The position numbers and the translations under genes were made by a program. Below the pieces are notes generated by a model. The model was not told the DNA's origin and ran no database searches. It worked only from the letters and a program-made list of their open reading frames with translations. Shown here one piece after another: positions 1 to 11,710 of a DNA stretch of 64,000 nt. How positions within the stretch are numbered: position 1 is the stretch's first letter; each line of letters begins with the position of its first letter. The DNA comes from Dermanyssus gallinae (Eukaryota > Arthropoda > Arachnida > Mesostigmata > Dermanyssidae), in contig QVRM01001034.1 in assembly GCA_003439945.1 (NCBI GenBank), forward strand, positions 1-64,000, given 5' to 3'.

Positions 1-1240
1 TGTCAATATTTAATTTCTGTCAACGTTAAATAATCTACTCTGTAAAATGCTTTAGAAAAACCAAAGTAAATACAATTAAATGTTTTTTTTTATTATTATA
101 ATTTATCGAGTCATATTCCGCGACACATTTTGGTTGGTTTTCTCAGACTGCACCGGCTGTTATCCTTCTTCAGCGTTCTCGTCTGACAGAAAGGCTTTGC
201 GTGCGTATTCGCTCTAGATACATTTTATGCGCTTAAGCAAAATAAGACTCGAATGCGCTGTTGCAATCCGAGTTCACGGTTTTCATGACAACAGATGTCA
301 TACAGTGCTTCTCCACCTAATTTGGTTTAACTAACCTAGTTTTGTTTTAAACCCTATCTTGGGAATGCATAAGCTTACCGCGCGCCTCCAACGTGTGTTG
401 CCAATCTACCCGGATACTTGGAGCGAATAAAGTTCGTGCCTATACAGAGCGCTACTCTCCGCACTCGCTGCGTATAAAGCAAACATCGGCGCATTGATTC
501 TCCATGCAGCCATATCAAAAGTGGTGCCACGGATCCCTAACAACAGATAACAAGTTCCTGGTACGGGATTACTAACAAGCAGTTATACGTTGCTGAACAT
601 TGCTGTAGATATTTTACTATCCTTTTATAATTATTCCTGCGGAAGCCTACCTCACTATTTAGGATTTTGCAAATTTACAATATATCATCTATTTGCGGTC
701 ATTGTTAGTTTACGTTTGCAGCTATCCTCCCAGGTATTTAGTAACTTTTTCCGCCTTCTCTACTTAATACACGTCATACTTAATGAATAACGCTTTAGAC
801 ATTTGTTTGGACTAGCTGATCCAAGCTCACTCATACACAGAACAGAAATTTCTATGGAGGGAGACGCAATTAGTTTATTCTGTATGTTTTCTTTTTAACC
901 ACATCATACTTAAGGTTCCGTAGAGACGAAAATCAATAGAGAGATGGCTTTGCTCCTTTGAATAATGTACCAAGTGAATTTCTATAAGATCTTGTATCTT
1001 GCTCGATTAGAGTTCTATATACCCGAGTTGGCGCTAGAGATCAAACTGTGAAAATGACGAGATTCTCTAGAGGAGGCCACATTGGGCGTGGCAACAGAGT
1101 TCGAGTGTACTCGGCTTGGTTAGCAATTATAGTGATGTGCTCTTTAAGATAAGTTTGAGGTTTGAACCAACTCACCCACCTTACAAGTTAATATTTAAAT
1201 TATGCTTGTTATATTCAGTAAAATGAGCTATTTGTTATTA
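1..1240. other. Intergenic AT-rich sequence, no feature seen
   Basis: I see no convincing coding frame, RNA gene or repeat in this stretch. The only open frame (590-790) is short, AT-rich and has no recognisable motif. Confidence 0.5.
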
Positions 1241-1344
1241 TTAGAACCACGTCCGAAAGAGCATCCATATATGATGATAGACTGACTCTGTTTCATATTG
1301 GTGCTGCAAAGGCGGAGAATGCTCACTCTGATTTATTTTATTAC

Positions 1345-2664
1345 CTGCCATAACAACAATAACAACACACACGTCGTGGTATCTAACGAAAAAATAGCAA
1401 ACTAAGGAAACTATAAGGTAGTACAAACAAACGGGTGTCACATTTTGCACTGTGCACTCAAACCTATTCACGCGACAGCAGTTGTTTTTTGTGCCATTGG
1501 GGAATTTTACAACGCCGGGCGAGTGCTCTAACGGCACTGATGAAGGTAAACGTAGTACACAACAAGCGTTACCGTCAAGGGCTTACAATTAATAAAATTA
1601 AAACCTTCATTTGAAATGTATACTAAACCTCTGTTTAAACCCCGTTTCTCGACTGATCGATCAGTGGATCGCCGTGATTATCGAAACTCGTGTGACATTA
1701 TTAAGGTCGCTTGCCATTGATTTAGATTACAATGAACTAAACAATCTTCACGGATCGCAGATCTGCCACTGACCTATTTGCTTTCTTTATCTGCAGTTGA
1801 CTTGACATTGGAAGGATCCTAAATCAACATCAGCTGAAAGGTGACTTCCTTATCATCCTTCCCGTTTGGCTGGTAAGCAGATATTGGGCGGTTTATTAAT
1901 GTTGTTTGCTGTAAACGAGCAGAATGTTTGTTTTAGTATCGGCACGATAATTGACAGCACTACTGCGATCGTGCGTATGACGATCAAATTAGTCGAATAC
2001 CGCGCCACAATCCAGATCCTTGTCCAAGGTGCAAAATGCTGGCCGACACAATTCCGACCCTAAGAGGTGAAAAGGAATACGCGTTTAGTGGGGGGGTTTG
2101 TGAGTCCTAGTCAGTCCTAGTACTAGCCACTGGCCGCTGCCAGGTGCCACGTGTGCGTTTGAGACGTTTGTGAGACGGCGTCCTATGCATTCGTGACAGG
2201 CGGGGGGCCAATGAGGTGGGGGTCACTTTGTGCCATCATCACAGCACCTCAGTCTACGTAATCTCGGCGCTTCACCGGCGTGGTCTAGGGGACTAGTGGG
2301 GTGCTAGTCATGGTTGTCATCTACCGGGGTGTCGCCGGTTCGATCCCTGTTGTTGGTCAAATTTTCTTTGAGCGATGCTCATTGAGAATAGATGGTAAAC
2401 AGCCATACCGCTGAGAGTCAGCGGCCATGCTGCCACAAGGACTGTTGAGGAAACCCCAGATATCTTAGCATCCGTCCGGCCCTCGGTGCATTGAAGATAT
2501 ACCTCGGGTTAAGTGCCAAGCCCGTATGGGGAGGAGGAAAGTCCAGAATTAAAAACAACCTTCTTAAAAAATGATTTTTAATTCTAATTTCGGCACTTAC
2601 CGACAACGAGAGTCGCTAATCCAATCGCGATTGCCACCGCACTGGATCGAAGGATTGGCTTCAT
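1345..2664 (-). CDS. Candidate secreted peptide gene, first two exons
   Basis: Seen: an ATG at 2664-2662 opens a 21-codon run with a basic start (MKP.LR) and a long Ala/Ile/Val/Leu stretch, which looks like a signal peptide. It ends at a strong splice donor (TCG|GTAAGTG, exon end 2601). About 1.06 kb further along the minus strand, a pyrimidine-containing acceptor (TTCATCAG|TGCCG) opens exon 2 at 1536. The split codon (G + TG) keeps the frame open. Exon 2 encodes a Cys-rich stretch containing NNCCRVNRFEC. Its 3' end is uncertain; a CAG|GTAATA donor near 1345 is one option. Inference: a small secreted or cuticle-type protein, since arthropod secreted proteins often have an intron within or just after the signal peptide. 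I do not recognise the family. Upstream lies a TATA box at a fitting distance. Intron 1 carries a SINE. The rest of the gene would lie toward position 1 or outside the window. Confidence 0.45.
2277..2585 (+). mobile_element. tRNA-derived SINE, copy 1 (full length)
   Basis: The left end has an RNA polymerase III A box (TGGTCTAGGGG, about 2281-2291) and B box (GGTTCGATCCC, 2337-2347). A body of about 230 bp follows that recurs at 8.4 kb and 11.5 kb. The right end is an inverted pair of AATTAAAAA / TTTTTAATT. The flanks 2259-2276 and 2585-2601 are similar (TAATcTCGGCgCTTcACC versus TAATtTCGGCaCTTACC) and look like an old target-site duplication. The element lies in intron 1 of the candidate minus-strand gene, in the opposite orientation and directly beside its splice donor. 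Confidence 0.75.
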
Positions 2665-2840
2665 GGCGCGGCACGTCTGTGTACGAAGGCAAATCAATGT
2701 CGAATTGATGAGCGCAACAAACACCGCAACAGGATTGCGCACCGCACGCAACAATAACAACAGCAACAACAACTAGGCTTCAATTGCAAGTCGAGCAGGC
2801 ATTGCCAATGGTCCAGATCTAGGAGGAGAGGTTGCGTCTG

Positions 2841-2847
2841 TTTTATA
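2841..2847 (-). promoter_or_regulatory. TATA box upstream of the secreted-peptide exon 1
   Basis: TATAAAA reads on the minus strand here. Transcription would start about 30 bp further on (near 2812), giving a 5' leader of about 150 nt before the ATG at 2664. It lies in locally more GC-balanced DNA than the (TA)n arrays, so it is not simply part of a microsatellite. Confidence 0.4.
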
Positions 2848-2859
2848 CGTTATGTTGAA

Positions 2860-3193
2860 CTCGAACGCGATTCCACGATCATCTGCCTATTTGCACGTCG
2901 TTGGTCAGTTAAATTCGCGGCAGTTGTATGATTCGTAGTAGTAGCAGGCCAAAACAGTGACAGCACCCGTTGCTGTTGTAATTGCTATGTATGACAAGGC
3001 AAATGGCCTTTGTAGCAGAAAACTGTGGCTGCTGAAAAAACAGCTCGTTCACTTTCCCTCGAAGCTATCCATCAGAAACACCTGTTTTCTATTGAGTGGC
3101 GAAGCACACATGCACACACACATATATATATATATACATATGTATATATATATATATATTATATATATATATATTTATATATATATATATACA

Positions 3194-3232
<39 letters not shown>

Positions 3233-5442
3233 ATATATATCTCTATATATATAATATCTCTATATATCATCTCTATCAGGTAACGCAATCAGGAAAGTCG
3301 CCAGCTACCCGTCCATATATATGAATATAAATATATATCTATATATGCCACGTTAATAGGAAAGTCGTATGCTCTCTGTCCATCGGGTGATAACGTCTAC
3401 ACTAGCGAACATAGGCACAAGTGTTCCGAGACACACAACCGGCGGTTACAGAGCTACTAATAGGCTAGGCATCCAGCAAAACTAAGGTTTGCGCAAAAAT
3501 GATTCATTAATAAATATGCTGTGCTCACGTTGTGCACTATGGACATCTATAAACGAAGTACCTTTATACGAGCAAAGAGCAAGCGGCAGGCAGAACAAAA
3601 GAAAAAGCTAAACTGAACAAAACAATCTACTTGATTTTTTAAAAGAGAAATCTCTGTTGAGACCCCCGTTGATTCAGATGAATGACTTAATCGCAAGCGT
3701 ATTCGCAGCTGCTTAAATCGTTTAGTATATAAGCGTCATATTTATACGCGTGTACCTTGGTGATCACTACAGATGGTGTATAATTGCTGGCTATCGCTTC
3801 GAGCAGTTGTTGTGACCTCTAAAAGCGGCACGAATGATTCGTTTCATAACGCAAAACAAAATCTCAGCTTCATTCCTATTCAGACGCTCTTGAAATGGTC
3901 ACCTGTGTGAAACCTTAATTATTTAGCAATCACAAGCCACCACAATTTGATTCCAAATCTCCCAACCTCAAAGAAGAAATATTTGAGGATCTCAATTGAG
4001 ACCTTTCCTCATTGCGGCGATTTTGCTTATACTAGCCTACGTCGAATGACCCGGATGATTCGGACTTAGTAGCCATATGAAATAGCAGTAGCCATATGAA
4101 ATAGTTCAGAAAAATATGTTTTCTCGCTATACGCTTCGGGTGCAAGTGTGCGTAAAATATACTAGGCGAAGACTGCATAACATGAATGGTAGGCCCCACA
4201 GATTCATTTTGCGTCCACAGTTCAGCACAGCCCACTGCACTACAAGTACGATGCCTGTTGGCTCAAGATCACGAAAATTTGGCCGTTGACCGATGGCAGA
4301 ACATTTTGCTGTCGGCTTAGACTAGGTCTCTACAGTAACGATAGACGTACTATATATCAAAGCGTATCTGTGACGAGTAGATCTTGCATTGTGGAGCGTC
4401 ATGGCGGCGGTTTAATTATAATTTGGAGTTCACTCTCCGTAGGCAGAAGAGCCTAATAAAGTTAGGTATCATTACAAAATGTACATAATTCGCACTAAAA
4501 CATACGTTTTATTAAGACAGTTGGGCTCATGGTCATTACATTATTCCTTCTGTTCTGTCCTTGAAGTGAGCGCGCACCCCAACTACGACTTGCAACCCAA
4601 TTCTGCTTACGTAAGTAAAAAGTTCCTTGCACTGTCACAGAACGGCCACGCTGAATATGAAGAGAGACACGCTTTGTCTAGCAAATTCCTTTTATTGTCT
4701 GCTGCAGTGAAGAAGAGCATTCTTGCCGTGGTTCTAGTTGATCTTGTCGTGATTAGGCCTATTCCTCTTATTGTTTCAAAATCTTCATATATCAGACAGA
4801 TGCATCTTACGGATTTTAAAAACGTCATCTGGGTAATATCTCTTACAAGTTTCAGCAGGCGCATGAACTTACTATAAAAAATGTGCGCTGCCTTAAAGCA
4901 AAAAAACGCTCCTATACGTGCTAATTGGTAGAAAACTACTTCTTCATTTGCAGTGTCGAGGCTCGTCTTAGTTATCAAAAAGCAGCAAACCGACAAAATG
5001 TCCGTGTTTGGAAACAATCCGGGTCATAATAACTCCGACCCAGGAGCGTGGGACAGTAGCTTTTCTGGTTTAGTCGAGCATAATAACCGTCTCAGGTCAA
5101 ATTCTTCGTTGTAATGATCCCGCGTAGAAAAACTGCAATTTCCTTACCGCAATTGTGTTGTGTGAAGCCTTGGACGCAAGACCATTTTAGCAATAAGTCC
5201 TGAAGGATTTGTCCTGCCACCTCTCCTAAAAATTGATCATTAATCAGATAACTGACAAAACTAAATAATTATGTTCTGTTACCTACAAACAATAAGTCTT
5301 TCAATTCATATACAAACGACACTGCATGACACTACACTGAATACGATATATATATATATATGGGTTCATTTTATAGCCTTAAATAAAACATATAAATGGT
5401 TGAGTGTCAACTAATTTAGTAGGAAAGCACCCGGTATCTTGT

Positions 5443-5478
<36 letters not shown>

Positions 5479-5510
5479 AGAGAGAGAGAGAGAAGAAAAC
5501 GAGATTGGGC
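2860..5510. other. AT-rich intergenic DNA with a (TA)n array at 3121-3262
   Basis: The main content is a compound TA microsatellite (3121-3262, with TATC and TATT variants) and short TA runs at 5345-5361 and 5444-5475, the latter followed by a GA run. Two overlapping open frames on opposite strands (4479-4877 plus, 4607-5017 minus, about 130 codons each) show no motif I recognise. The minus one ends near a GTAAGC donor-like site, so an exon is possible but unproven. Confidence 0.5.
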
Positions 5511-5514
5511 GATT

Positions 5515-6430
5515 TTTTAGAAGCCGAAAATGGAGGAGCAACAAAATTGCACATAAAACGAAAATAGAAGTTCTAAAATGGATGAGATATTACGAATTGC
5601 TTATAGTGATCAAGCAGTGTCCCGAAACTTCCCGGGTTATATCGGGAAATAGTCTGAAGATGAAAACATTAAACAAATTGCAATATTGTCCCCAACAATC
5701 GCCAAGATTGAATAAGGGAAAAAGCTGAGGAATTAGAGATATCTTATGAACCAGTTAGAACAGTTTTTACTGATATTTTATGCGTCAAAAATCTAGCAGC
5801 AAAATTATTTGCAAAAAAAATGAATTTGCAGCAAATTAACGTACTTCGGGAAATGTCCGAATTGAGCCTTTAGTTTCAGAAGACCCTGTCTTGCTTCAGA
5901 GATTGATTGCAGAAGACAAGCCTTGATTATATATAGTAACAACATAGAGACCAAAAATTCAATACTCCCAGTGGTGTTTCCAAGTAGAGAGAGAGTGACT
6001 TGATCGAAAAAAAAGGCAGAACAGTCAAAAAATTACCTTTAACTTTTTAACTACAAGGGATTCGTCTTTGGCGAAGTTTTGCCGCCGGTTGTATGGCTAA
6101 CAACCGACATTTTAAGAAAATTGCGTGAGAGGCTTGAACTGTGGGCAATCAACTCCATTACGACAACACACCAAAGCACATATCGTTACTGATTTCGGAC
6201 TATTTGATGAAACAGATTTCTGTATTTTCGCAACGTCCCTATTGGCTGAAAATAGATGCGTTTGACTTTTCCTGTTCCAACAGATAAAAAAAACATTTGA
6301 CGACACAACTTTCGAGACTATAGAAGAGATAAAGGAACATTTGCAAGAGCAACTCAATTCGAATTCCGAACTTACATGGGCTGGGTAAATATGTTTATGT
6401 AAAATCAAGGTGTTTTCAGACAACCATCAA
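5515..6430 (+). mobile_element. Decayed mariner-type transposase relic
   Basis: Scattered across all three frames are pieces that line up in order with a mariner transposase. First comes a helix-turn-helix region near 5690-5780 (remnant IREKAEELEIS). Next are QQIN..REMSELSL (about 5830-5870) and RDSSLAKFCRR (about 6055). The C-terminal stretch is QQIKKTFDDTTFETIEEIKE (about 6280-6340). There are many stops and frameshifts, and I could not find terminal inverted repeats. A second relic of similar type lies at the end of the window (63.5 kb). Confidence 0.5.
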
Positions 6431-6885
6431 CCTAGGCGTTTTGCTTATTCTGCTATGGACCAAATCGCCGGATTTACCGCGACGTGGTATCTATCACATT
6501 TGCTTCAGTACTGTCTGCATCGACATCTATTCTGTGATTCATGAAGACCCTTCACGTTGCACAGAACGTGATAAAATCCGTAAGCTGAAACGTCATAGTT
6601 AGATGTCGATTTCTCACCCCGCTAGCCTGCCACTCAGTGCTTATTATTGCTGCTATTCCGTAAATCTCTATATCCACCTTGCTAATTTTGGCTTGCCAAT
6701 CTCGCATACAAACATCAAAGCCGCACATTTTTGTCAAATCCCGTCGTTTTTGTAAATCCTCCGTACCAGCGGGCCACCTTCTAGCACGGGACAATCCTAT
6801 TCCTGCATGGATTCGATAAAGCGAGTACCTCTTTTAGAAATAAAAGCCTACCTTTGTCAATTAAACGTAATTCGTCTACCCTCAC

Positions 6886-7051
6886 CTCATATCTTACTAG
6901 TGACATACCACATGTGGCGATAGATGCTATCTGTATTCCGCAAAGAGCGACTGCTGCATGAACAAAGAGCATAGGTGGGCATTTAGTTGCCGCAGCTGTC
7001 ATGGTGGCCTTCCTGAGCCTCTCCTGCATGTGCGTTCGAAAGCTGTGACCG
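6886..7051 (-). CDS. Possible internal exon, unrecognised
   Basis: An open frame on the minus strand is bounded by an acceptor-like AACAAG|CGG (weak pyrimidine tract) at 7051 and a good donor GAG|GTGAGG at 6886. The 55-residue product has a hydrophobic Ala/Ile/Cys-rich middle and a charged start. Codon use is more balanced than in the surrounding AT-rich DNA. I do not recognise the protein. It could be a chance frame. Confidence 0.25.
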
Positions 7052-7516
7052 CTTGTTAACAAGGTAATGCTTAGGTCTGGTAATTTGTTTACAAATTTCC
7101 TTGTATATTTTATGTATATTATTCTCATCGCGTGTACACTCAATATTTTAATTAGTTTTGTTTCATGCGAAAAAAAATACGACGATAAGTTCAACCTCCA
7201 AGACAGGTATTCCAAATCAAATAAGAGCTTCCTCCCGCCGAGCCCGAATAGTTTTTAATTTGTTAACATAATATGACCTGTATTGTTCTTAAGCCTCATA
7301 TGATCGTTTTTGTCTATTTACCACGTAATGGAGAGTTAAGAGGAACCCATCACTAAACATGATATGGGGTAATTCACCACCATTCAGCACATGAAGCAGC
7401 ACTTTCATGCCCTCCGTCGGCGTTCAAATTGCAACAGTCCTCTTACTTTCTTTACGCGTGCCGTCAAACGGCCGTTCAGGTCGTGTACCGATAAATAAGT
7501 AAATAATATGTGTACG

Positions 7517-7519
<3 letters not shown>

Positions 7520-7567
<48 letters not shown>
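7520..7567. repeat. (TA)n microsatellite
   Basis: A pure TA run of about 48 bp immediately precedes the mariner relic at 7.6 kb. This echoes the intact mariners of this window, which lie in TA arrays. Confidence 0.9.
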
Positions 7568-7571
<4 letters not shown>

Positions 7572-7634
7572 ACACTTTTGATTTCTAGAAAGCTTCTCGC
7601 CAATGGTGTGCAATCGGTACAGGACTCACGGAGA

Positions 7635-7975
7635 AATAGCCAGCTTTGCAGAAGAAGGTAGTCCTATTTCACCAGAGCAATGCTTCTGCATACAAGTCGC
7701 GGCTAGCATTGGAAAAGCTGGTTGAATTAAAGCTCGAACTTATTGAACAACTCCCTATTCCCCGGAGAAGAATATCTCAGTGATTATTTCCTTTTTGGAA
7801 ATTTATCAAATAGTCTCGATGGGGAGTGTTTTTCCAGTAATAGAGAGGTTAAGGCTGCTGTCCATGTCTAGTCATCTTCATTATATTAATCCGAAGTTCT
7901 ACTCAGGTGGTATAAATGCTCTGAAGTTTCGGTAAGGAAAATGTATTGAGCTTCTCGGAGAGCATATCGAATAAC
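7635..7975 (+). mobile_element. Decayed 3' piece of a mariner D-type element
   Basis: The sequence is collinear with the 3' third of mariner D (42.0-42.35 kb), for example TTGCAGAAGAAGGTNGTCCT and the later TATTGAGCTTCTCGG block. The second catalytic Asp region (HQDN in mariner D) reads HQSN here, so the transposase would be inactive even without the stop codons and frameshifts. Only the 3' portion was recognisable. Confidence 0.7.
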
Positions 7976-8417
7976 TTATTTTATAAGAGAATGCTTGGTT
8001 TTTATTCTGAAAATGTTTCTAAAAATATTTCTTACATGGAAATCTTAGTTCACACAATCTCGGTTAGGGTGTTTTAATTTAAAATATTTTTTTGGCTCGG
8101 AAGGACCTTCCATGCTTTGCAACGACAAGATGATTGAATACATTGATGTGGTATCTTCCGCGTTCCGTGTATAAAACCTTCGCAGCAGTGGATGATTTTG
8201 CAGGCCAGTGCATAGACCACTTTCATGTACTACTAATTAAGAAAACAAAATGTACTACTAATTGGCAACCGCTTTTGCTTATTAAGCTAAGCTCCGCCTG
8301 TAGTCCACCTTGCCATTGAGTATGACTTAGCGCGAAGTGTCTTCATTAATATGCCATTACCTTCGACCTCACAAGGCTTAATGAAGTTTACTCTTCGCAG
8401 CTCTCAGATTATATTCC

Positions 8418-8578
8418 GGCCATGCTGCCACAAGGACTGTTAGGGAAACCCTAGATATCTTAACATGTCCGGCTCTCGGTGCTTTGAAGAAATACCTCAG
8501 GTTGAGTTCCAAGCCCGTAGGGGACGGAGGATAGTCTAGAATTAAAAACAACCTCCTTAAAAAATGTTTTTTAATTCT
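8418..8578 (+). mobile_element. tRNA-derived SINE, copy 2 (5'-truncated, with target-site duplication)
   Basis: It matches the 3' half of SINE copy 1 from the GGCCATGCTGCCACAAGGAC block to the AATTAAAAA...TTTTTAATTCT end. A perfect 12-bp repeat, AGATTATATTCC, flanks it at 8406-8417 and 8579-8590. The truncation at the 5' end inside a clean duplication shows that this copy inserted by target-primed reverse transcription in already shortened form. Confidence 0.8.
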
Positions 8579-8590
8579 AGATTATATTCC

Positions 8591-9167
8591 AAGTAGGGGA
8601 CGCGGTTAGTTCAGCAAGGTAAAACCTAGGTTTATATTACTGTTTTTTTTTTTATATGAACACCTATACGTGTATAGCTAAGATTCGCATCGGTCAATGT
8701 TAAGCTAGAATAATGGCTTTATAGTTTTATTAGCAGTGTAGTGTTGCATAGCTTTTCTTTAAAACGGTAGACTAAGCTTAGCCAAAATTTTTGGTGCTTC
8801 TACGCCCAGAAACGCTGTAAAGAATGCTCGCGTAAATCCAGGAACGATTCGTAGTCCGATCGTGCCTCCCTACAAAACAAATAGAAAGTATCAGTTAAGC
8901 CACTTTTAACATAGGGTACGCCTTGGTATATTGCAACTTATACTGCTGCGTTAGCAGCCGCAGTCAGGGTTTAATCTCTTTTCAGCGAACAAAATAGTAT
9001 TCCTTTTAGCTTTGTTCAAGTATTCACGCCCAAGACGACAACTGGTATATGCATTTTTTATTGTGTGCCACAGGCAGAAAGCACAAACGTGTTCCAGTGC
9101 GAGCCTTCGTTTCAATGCACAGCTAACTAGCTGTCTGAGTAAGGAATTGTACTGAACAATTCTAAAA

Positions 9168-9225
<58 letters not shown>

Positions 9226-9960
9226 CGAGCACTGCCGAGTGTGCAAACGTATTGTAAATGAATAATAAATCATCACAATATTTTCTATATATATATATAT
9301 TTATATATCTGAAGGATGTTCTCTTTCAGAATATAGGTCGCACATTGCAAGTTGTTGTTGGGCTCGTCAGAACACGGTGCACCGAGTCGTATAAGAGAAG
9401 AAGATGTTCACACTCGAAGCTAGAGTGAGCTACAAACGACTGTTGTCTTTCACACGATTTAAAGAACCGTCTCGAATATTTAATTCTACGTGTGCCGCCC
9501 TTTTACTGTAAAGTCGTCATTGTGCCAGACATGATTACTACCTGTGAGACTAAAGATGTGACGGGTTCCAAACCCGACATTTTCAGCGTCGGTCCATCGA
9601 CGGCCCTTGCATCGAGCTTCAGCAGAGCCACCTTTGCCTTTGACTAAGAACAATTATTGGTTCCGTTAGTCAACATCGTAGTTGGTTTTGCGCTGTCCTT
9701 GATGCCACGTAAATTCAAATTCATTGGCTCACAATGATGATAGCAACAGATGTGAGGGCTGATCATGTTATGAGCCGATTCATCTGATTTACGTTGCATT
9801 AACAGTAGTATCAATGACAGCTAATATATATATATATATAGGCGGCCATACGTCGTTACCTCAAACATGCTCATATGCTCGGAATAGCCACTCCTCAATC
9901 AAATGTAGGGTATTTTGTTAATATAAAGTTACTAATAAATACAAATTTAAAGGGTTGGCG
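8591..9960. other. Intergenic DNA with (TA)n arrays at 9169-9222 and 9285-9308
   Basis: Besides the two TA arrays and a shorter one near 9824-9840, I see no gene or recognisable repeat. The minus-strand frame 8951-9232 runs through a TA array and is not credible as a gene. Confidence 0.5.
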
Positions 9961-9964
9961 TAAG

Positions 9965-10330
9965 CGGGAGCGTCATCTTGCTGAAAGACATCTGGCAGTC
10001 CTTTAGACACTTCATGTACCCACGGGTTCATGGCAGTTTGTACAACACGCAAGCAAACTTATTTTTTAATGATTTCGCTTTTCTGAAGAAAGTGCGACGA
10101 CATGGTGGACATCACAGTCAGAACGTGAACACTGGCCAACACAATAAGGACATCACCTCGATCGTGGCCAAGCCAACGGTCGTTTCTGCAATTGCTTTTA
10201 GCATTTACGGTGAGGAGAAAATGGCATCGATCAATTCGGTTGGCTTTCGTGGCATCAGAGAGTATTTGCCTGGCTTGTATGACATACGAATTGAACCTCG
10301 GGTTTTCTGAACAAGCTTGCACATAATCGT
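9965..10330 (-). mobile_element. Tc1/mariner-superfamily transposase relic
   Basis: On the minus strand, two frames joined by a frameshift give a stretch ending in SSHFLQKSEIIKK, followed by PWVHEVSKGLPDVFQQDDAPA. This matches the region around the second catalytic Asp in IS630/Tc1/mariner transposases (typically ...PWI.EV...YVFQQD.APAH). Nothing else of the element is clear, and no terminal repeats were found. Confidence 0.55.
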
Positions 10331-10764
10331 TAAGGCTATGTGAAATTCAGGGGCAAGCTAATCGAGAACAAAGGATCCTCAAAAATTCGTAGTTGAACTG
10401 TGTTAATCAGTTCCTGAGCCCTTGCTGTGCGCACTCTGCCGTGCATCTTCCTCTTAACTGTGTAGGAAAACTGGTTCTGCTCCTTCTGCAACCGTTATTC
10501 GGCTGCAAGTCGCTAAACTTCATGTAGACTGACACTAAAGAAATTTGCAATCTAGACGAAGGTCCGCCCGGTGCGGAAGGCACGCACAATAGCTGCTTTT
10601 TGCTTATATTCCGAAGATTACGCATTACCACTCATTATGAATAGCACGTATTTGTGTTGTACACTTTCGCCTAGAAGTAAAAACATTTTTACATTATTAT
10701 TACAAATACCATTTTACCCCGCAATCACATTATTATTACAAAGAACTTAACATACAAGAAGAGG

Positions 10765-11452
10765 AGATTTTACCGTAAGGGCCTACAAATAAATTCGCGG
10801 AAGACGAAAGCCGTTAAGTTTCGCCGTGGGGTCGATTGGCTGCAGCAGACGTAATCCTTCTCGTATTTAGGTCCGAGACTACACTGTACGCGAACGACCT
10901 TTGCCCAGCACATCAGCGAAAGGTGTGGGGCGGCTATTGCCTGTATTCACATAGAGGTGACAGACCTTCGACGACTGTTTCTGAGTGCCGCATTGCGTCT
11001 TTTGAGCTTAAGATCGTGCCAATGTTGAGCTACAGCCTGACAGGGTGTGGGGCCATCTTTCAGCGGCAAATATGGTGACTTGCGCAGCTAGAAAGATGCT
11101 TCACAATATATATGATGCGCGTTCTTTGCTTGCGGACGGCAAGGAACCGCTTTGTGTACCTGCTAGCGGGTTGCGAACCGGCAGTGGAAACAATCAGAGT
11201 CAGGCTTCAGTCACCTATTACAGAACCACTTTAGCAATTTTTGTTAGAGTGGCAGAGAAAAGTGACCGAGGCCTCGGCTGAGGTAGCGCGGTTAGATGTG
11301 TACCTCGCCAGGGAGCTTTGGGACGGAATGGCATGCACTAGCCGGCACGTGTACACAGGTACATTGTGCATGGCTATCATCACTTGGTGTGTTCGACTCA
11401 AAGATTTAGCCAAGTTGGCCATCAATGTCGTTGGCGGTTCTGCTCGCAGGTA
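10765..11452 (+). mobile_element. LINE fragment (same family as 53.5-54.6 kb)
   Basis: Nearly collinear with the LINE at 53.8-54.5 kb. Both contain the GRKGLQINSWKTKAIKFRRG-like thumb region, RVWGHLSAAN, and a closely matching 3' stretch (11190-11452 versus 54260-54500). This copy lacks about 48 bp present in the other and is frameshifted. It is cut off at about 11452, where a SINE (minus strand) begins. The YADD-type active site is not included. Confidence 0.65.
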
Positions 11453-11710
11453 TGTCCTCCGTCCCCAACGGGCTCGGAACTTCACCGTGAGGTAGATCTT
11501 CAATGTACCGAGGACCGGACGGTATCTAGGGTACCTCCAACAGTCTTGTGGCAACATGGCTGCTAACTCGCCGCGGTATGGGTCATCGTCTATTTTCATC
11601 AATGAGCATTGCTCAAAGAAGTAAATTCGATTAACAACAGGGATTCAACCGGCGACACCCCGGTAGATGACAACCATGACTAGCGCACTAGTCCCCTATA
11701 CCACGCCGCC
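11453..11710 (-). mobile_element. tRNA-derived SINE, copy 3
   Basis: Reverse-complement copy of the SINE at 2.28 kb. The A box is retained (TGGTATAGGGG). The B box is mutated (GGTTGAATCCC). The 3' AATTAAAAA hairpin is missing. Its 3' end abuts the LINE fragment at 11452, so the LINE was either the target or was truncated by the insertion. Confidence 0.75.

Noticed and set aside
2957..3324. Tyr/Ile-rich frames through TA arrays (also 12.5, 13.7, 26.3, 56.6 kb)
   Set aside because: Translations of TATA repeats, not proteins.
4479..5017. Pair of overlapping 130-codon frames on opposite strands
   Set aside because: No motif, no start context and mutual overlap. Only a donor-like site supports the minus frame.
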